From the NCBI GenBank assembly GCA_009869945.1, contig WIXG01000119.1, positions 1 to 64,000 of the forward strand: a stretch of 64,000 nt of DNA, given 5' to 3'. How positions within the stretch are numbered: the stretch's first letter is position 1; each line of letters opens with the position of its first letter. A program made the translations under genes and the position numbers. This document shows positions 63,701-64,000 of the stretch, in pieces. Below the pieces are notes generated by a model. That model did not search any database. It was not told where the DNA came from and saw nothing but the letters and a program-made list of their open reading frames with translations. The stretch is from Mesaphorura yosii. Its lineage: Eukaryota > Arthropoda > Collembola > Poduromorpha > Tullbergiidae.

Positions 63701-64000
63701 TGTGAACGAGACACAATTCGGCAGAGAAAAACTTGTCGCCCGTTTAAACACAGAGCAAATTACTCACCAAATTGTCTGCCTCGCTGAGCACATTGTCTGA
63801 GGCGCAAAGTTGACAATTACATTTGCCTTTGCTCATCAGAGCGGAGGATCGACACACGCCAGAAGCCAATAACCAACATGCACATGAATTGAAATAAGTG
63901 CAAGTGTAATCAAATCAGTAACGTCACGATTTAACTTCAACTTTTGGCAATCAACTCCTCAGAAGACGTTTAGCACATCATAAGACCGGCTTTTGCACCT
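60765..64000. other. Right-end stretch without a supported gene
   Basis: Open frames are short and unlike known proteins. A 39-codon ATG frame at 61134-61253 with an acidic end is the only one with protein-like composition, but it has no supporting signals. A TATAAAAG word lies at 62967 and may start a gene that continues past the right edge. Confidence 0.45.
62967..62974 (+). promoter_or_regulatory. Candidate TATA box near the right edge
   Basis: TATAAAAG identical to the boxes of the troponin-C-like genes, but the base 30 downstream (near ACTCTTTCTG) is a poor initiator and no ATG-led exon was recognised before the window ends. Confidence 0.25.

Noticed and set aside
1-64000. Transposons, virus-derived elements, rRNA, CRISPR
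   Set aside because: No reverse transcriptase, transposase, integrase or capsid-like frame, no long terminal or tandem repeats, and no rRNA-like sequence was recognised by eye.

Overview
The window reads as nuclear DNA of an animal, most likely an arthropod. The genes are split by short introns (mostly 50-120 bp, GT-AG), end in AATAAA signals, and several start from a TATA box followed about 33 bases later by TCAGT, the arthropod initiator. The species cannot be named from sequence alone. Strong intron turnover between tandem copies and the presence of ARMC3, a cilium/flagellum-linked gene, fit a crustacean- or chelicerate-like lineage better than a derived insect, but this is inference. No transposase, reverse transcriptase, tRNA, rRNA or CRISPR array was seen.

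Layout. 1-3.5 kb: no gene seen. 3.5-10.5 kb: two tandem plus-strand sodium/solute symporters of the SLC5 family (closest to the SLC5A8/A12/A6 group), 653 and 618 residues. 10.5-31 kb: a 20-kb stretch without a recognisable gene, AT-rich, with a strand-biased excess of the Sox-type word AACAATG and one orphan TATA+initiator pair. 31.1-33.6 kb, minus strand: a complete 11-exon calpain that keeps Cys/His/Asn but has no penta-EF-hand domain. 33.6-42.1 kb: no gene seen.

42.1-60.8 kb is the gene-dense part. Five small genes (105-128 residues) encode one related protein family that looks like only the N-terminal lobe of arthropod troponin C, with degenerate calcium loops and a conserved C-terminal F-x-F-K-H-L-[IL] block. 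Three lie on one side and two on the other side of a MATH-BTB gene and ARMC3. A sigma-class-like glutathione S-transferase with an altered catalytic tyrosine position closes the cluster. 60.8-64 kb holds no gene I can support.

The troponin-C-like half-lobe family is the best candidate for something undescribed. Each member has a strong TATA-type promoter or a weaker version of it, the main introns are at identical positions and phases, and three members carry only the initiator ATG in their first coding exon. The first member may also make a second, unrelated 77-residue protein through an alternative terminal exon. Exon models were assembled by hand from frame, splice signals and family similarity; none was checked against transcripts or databases.
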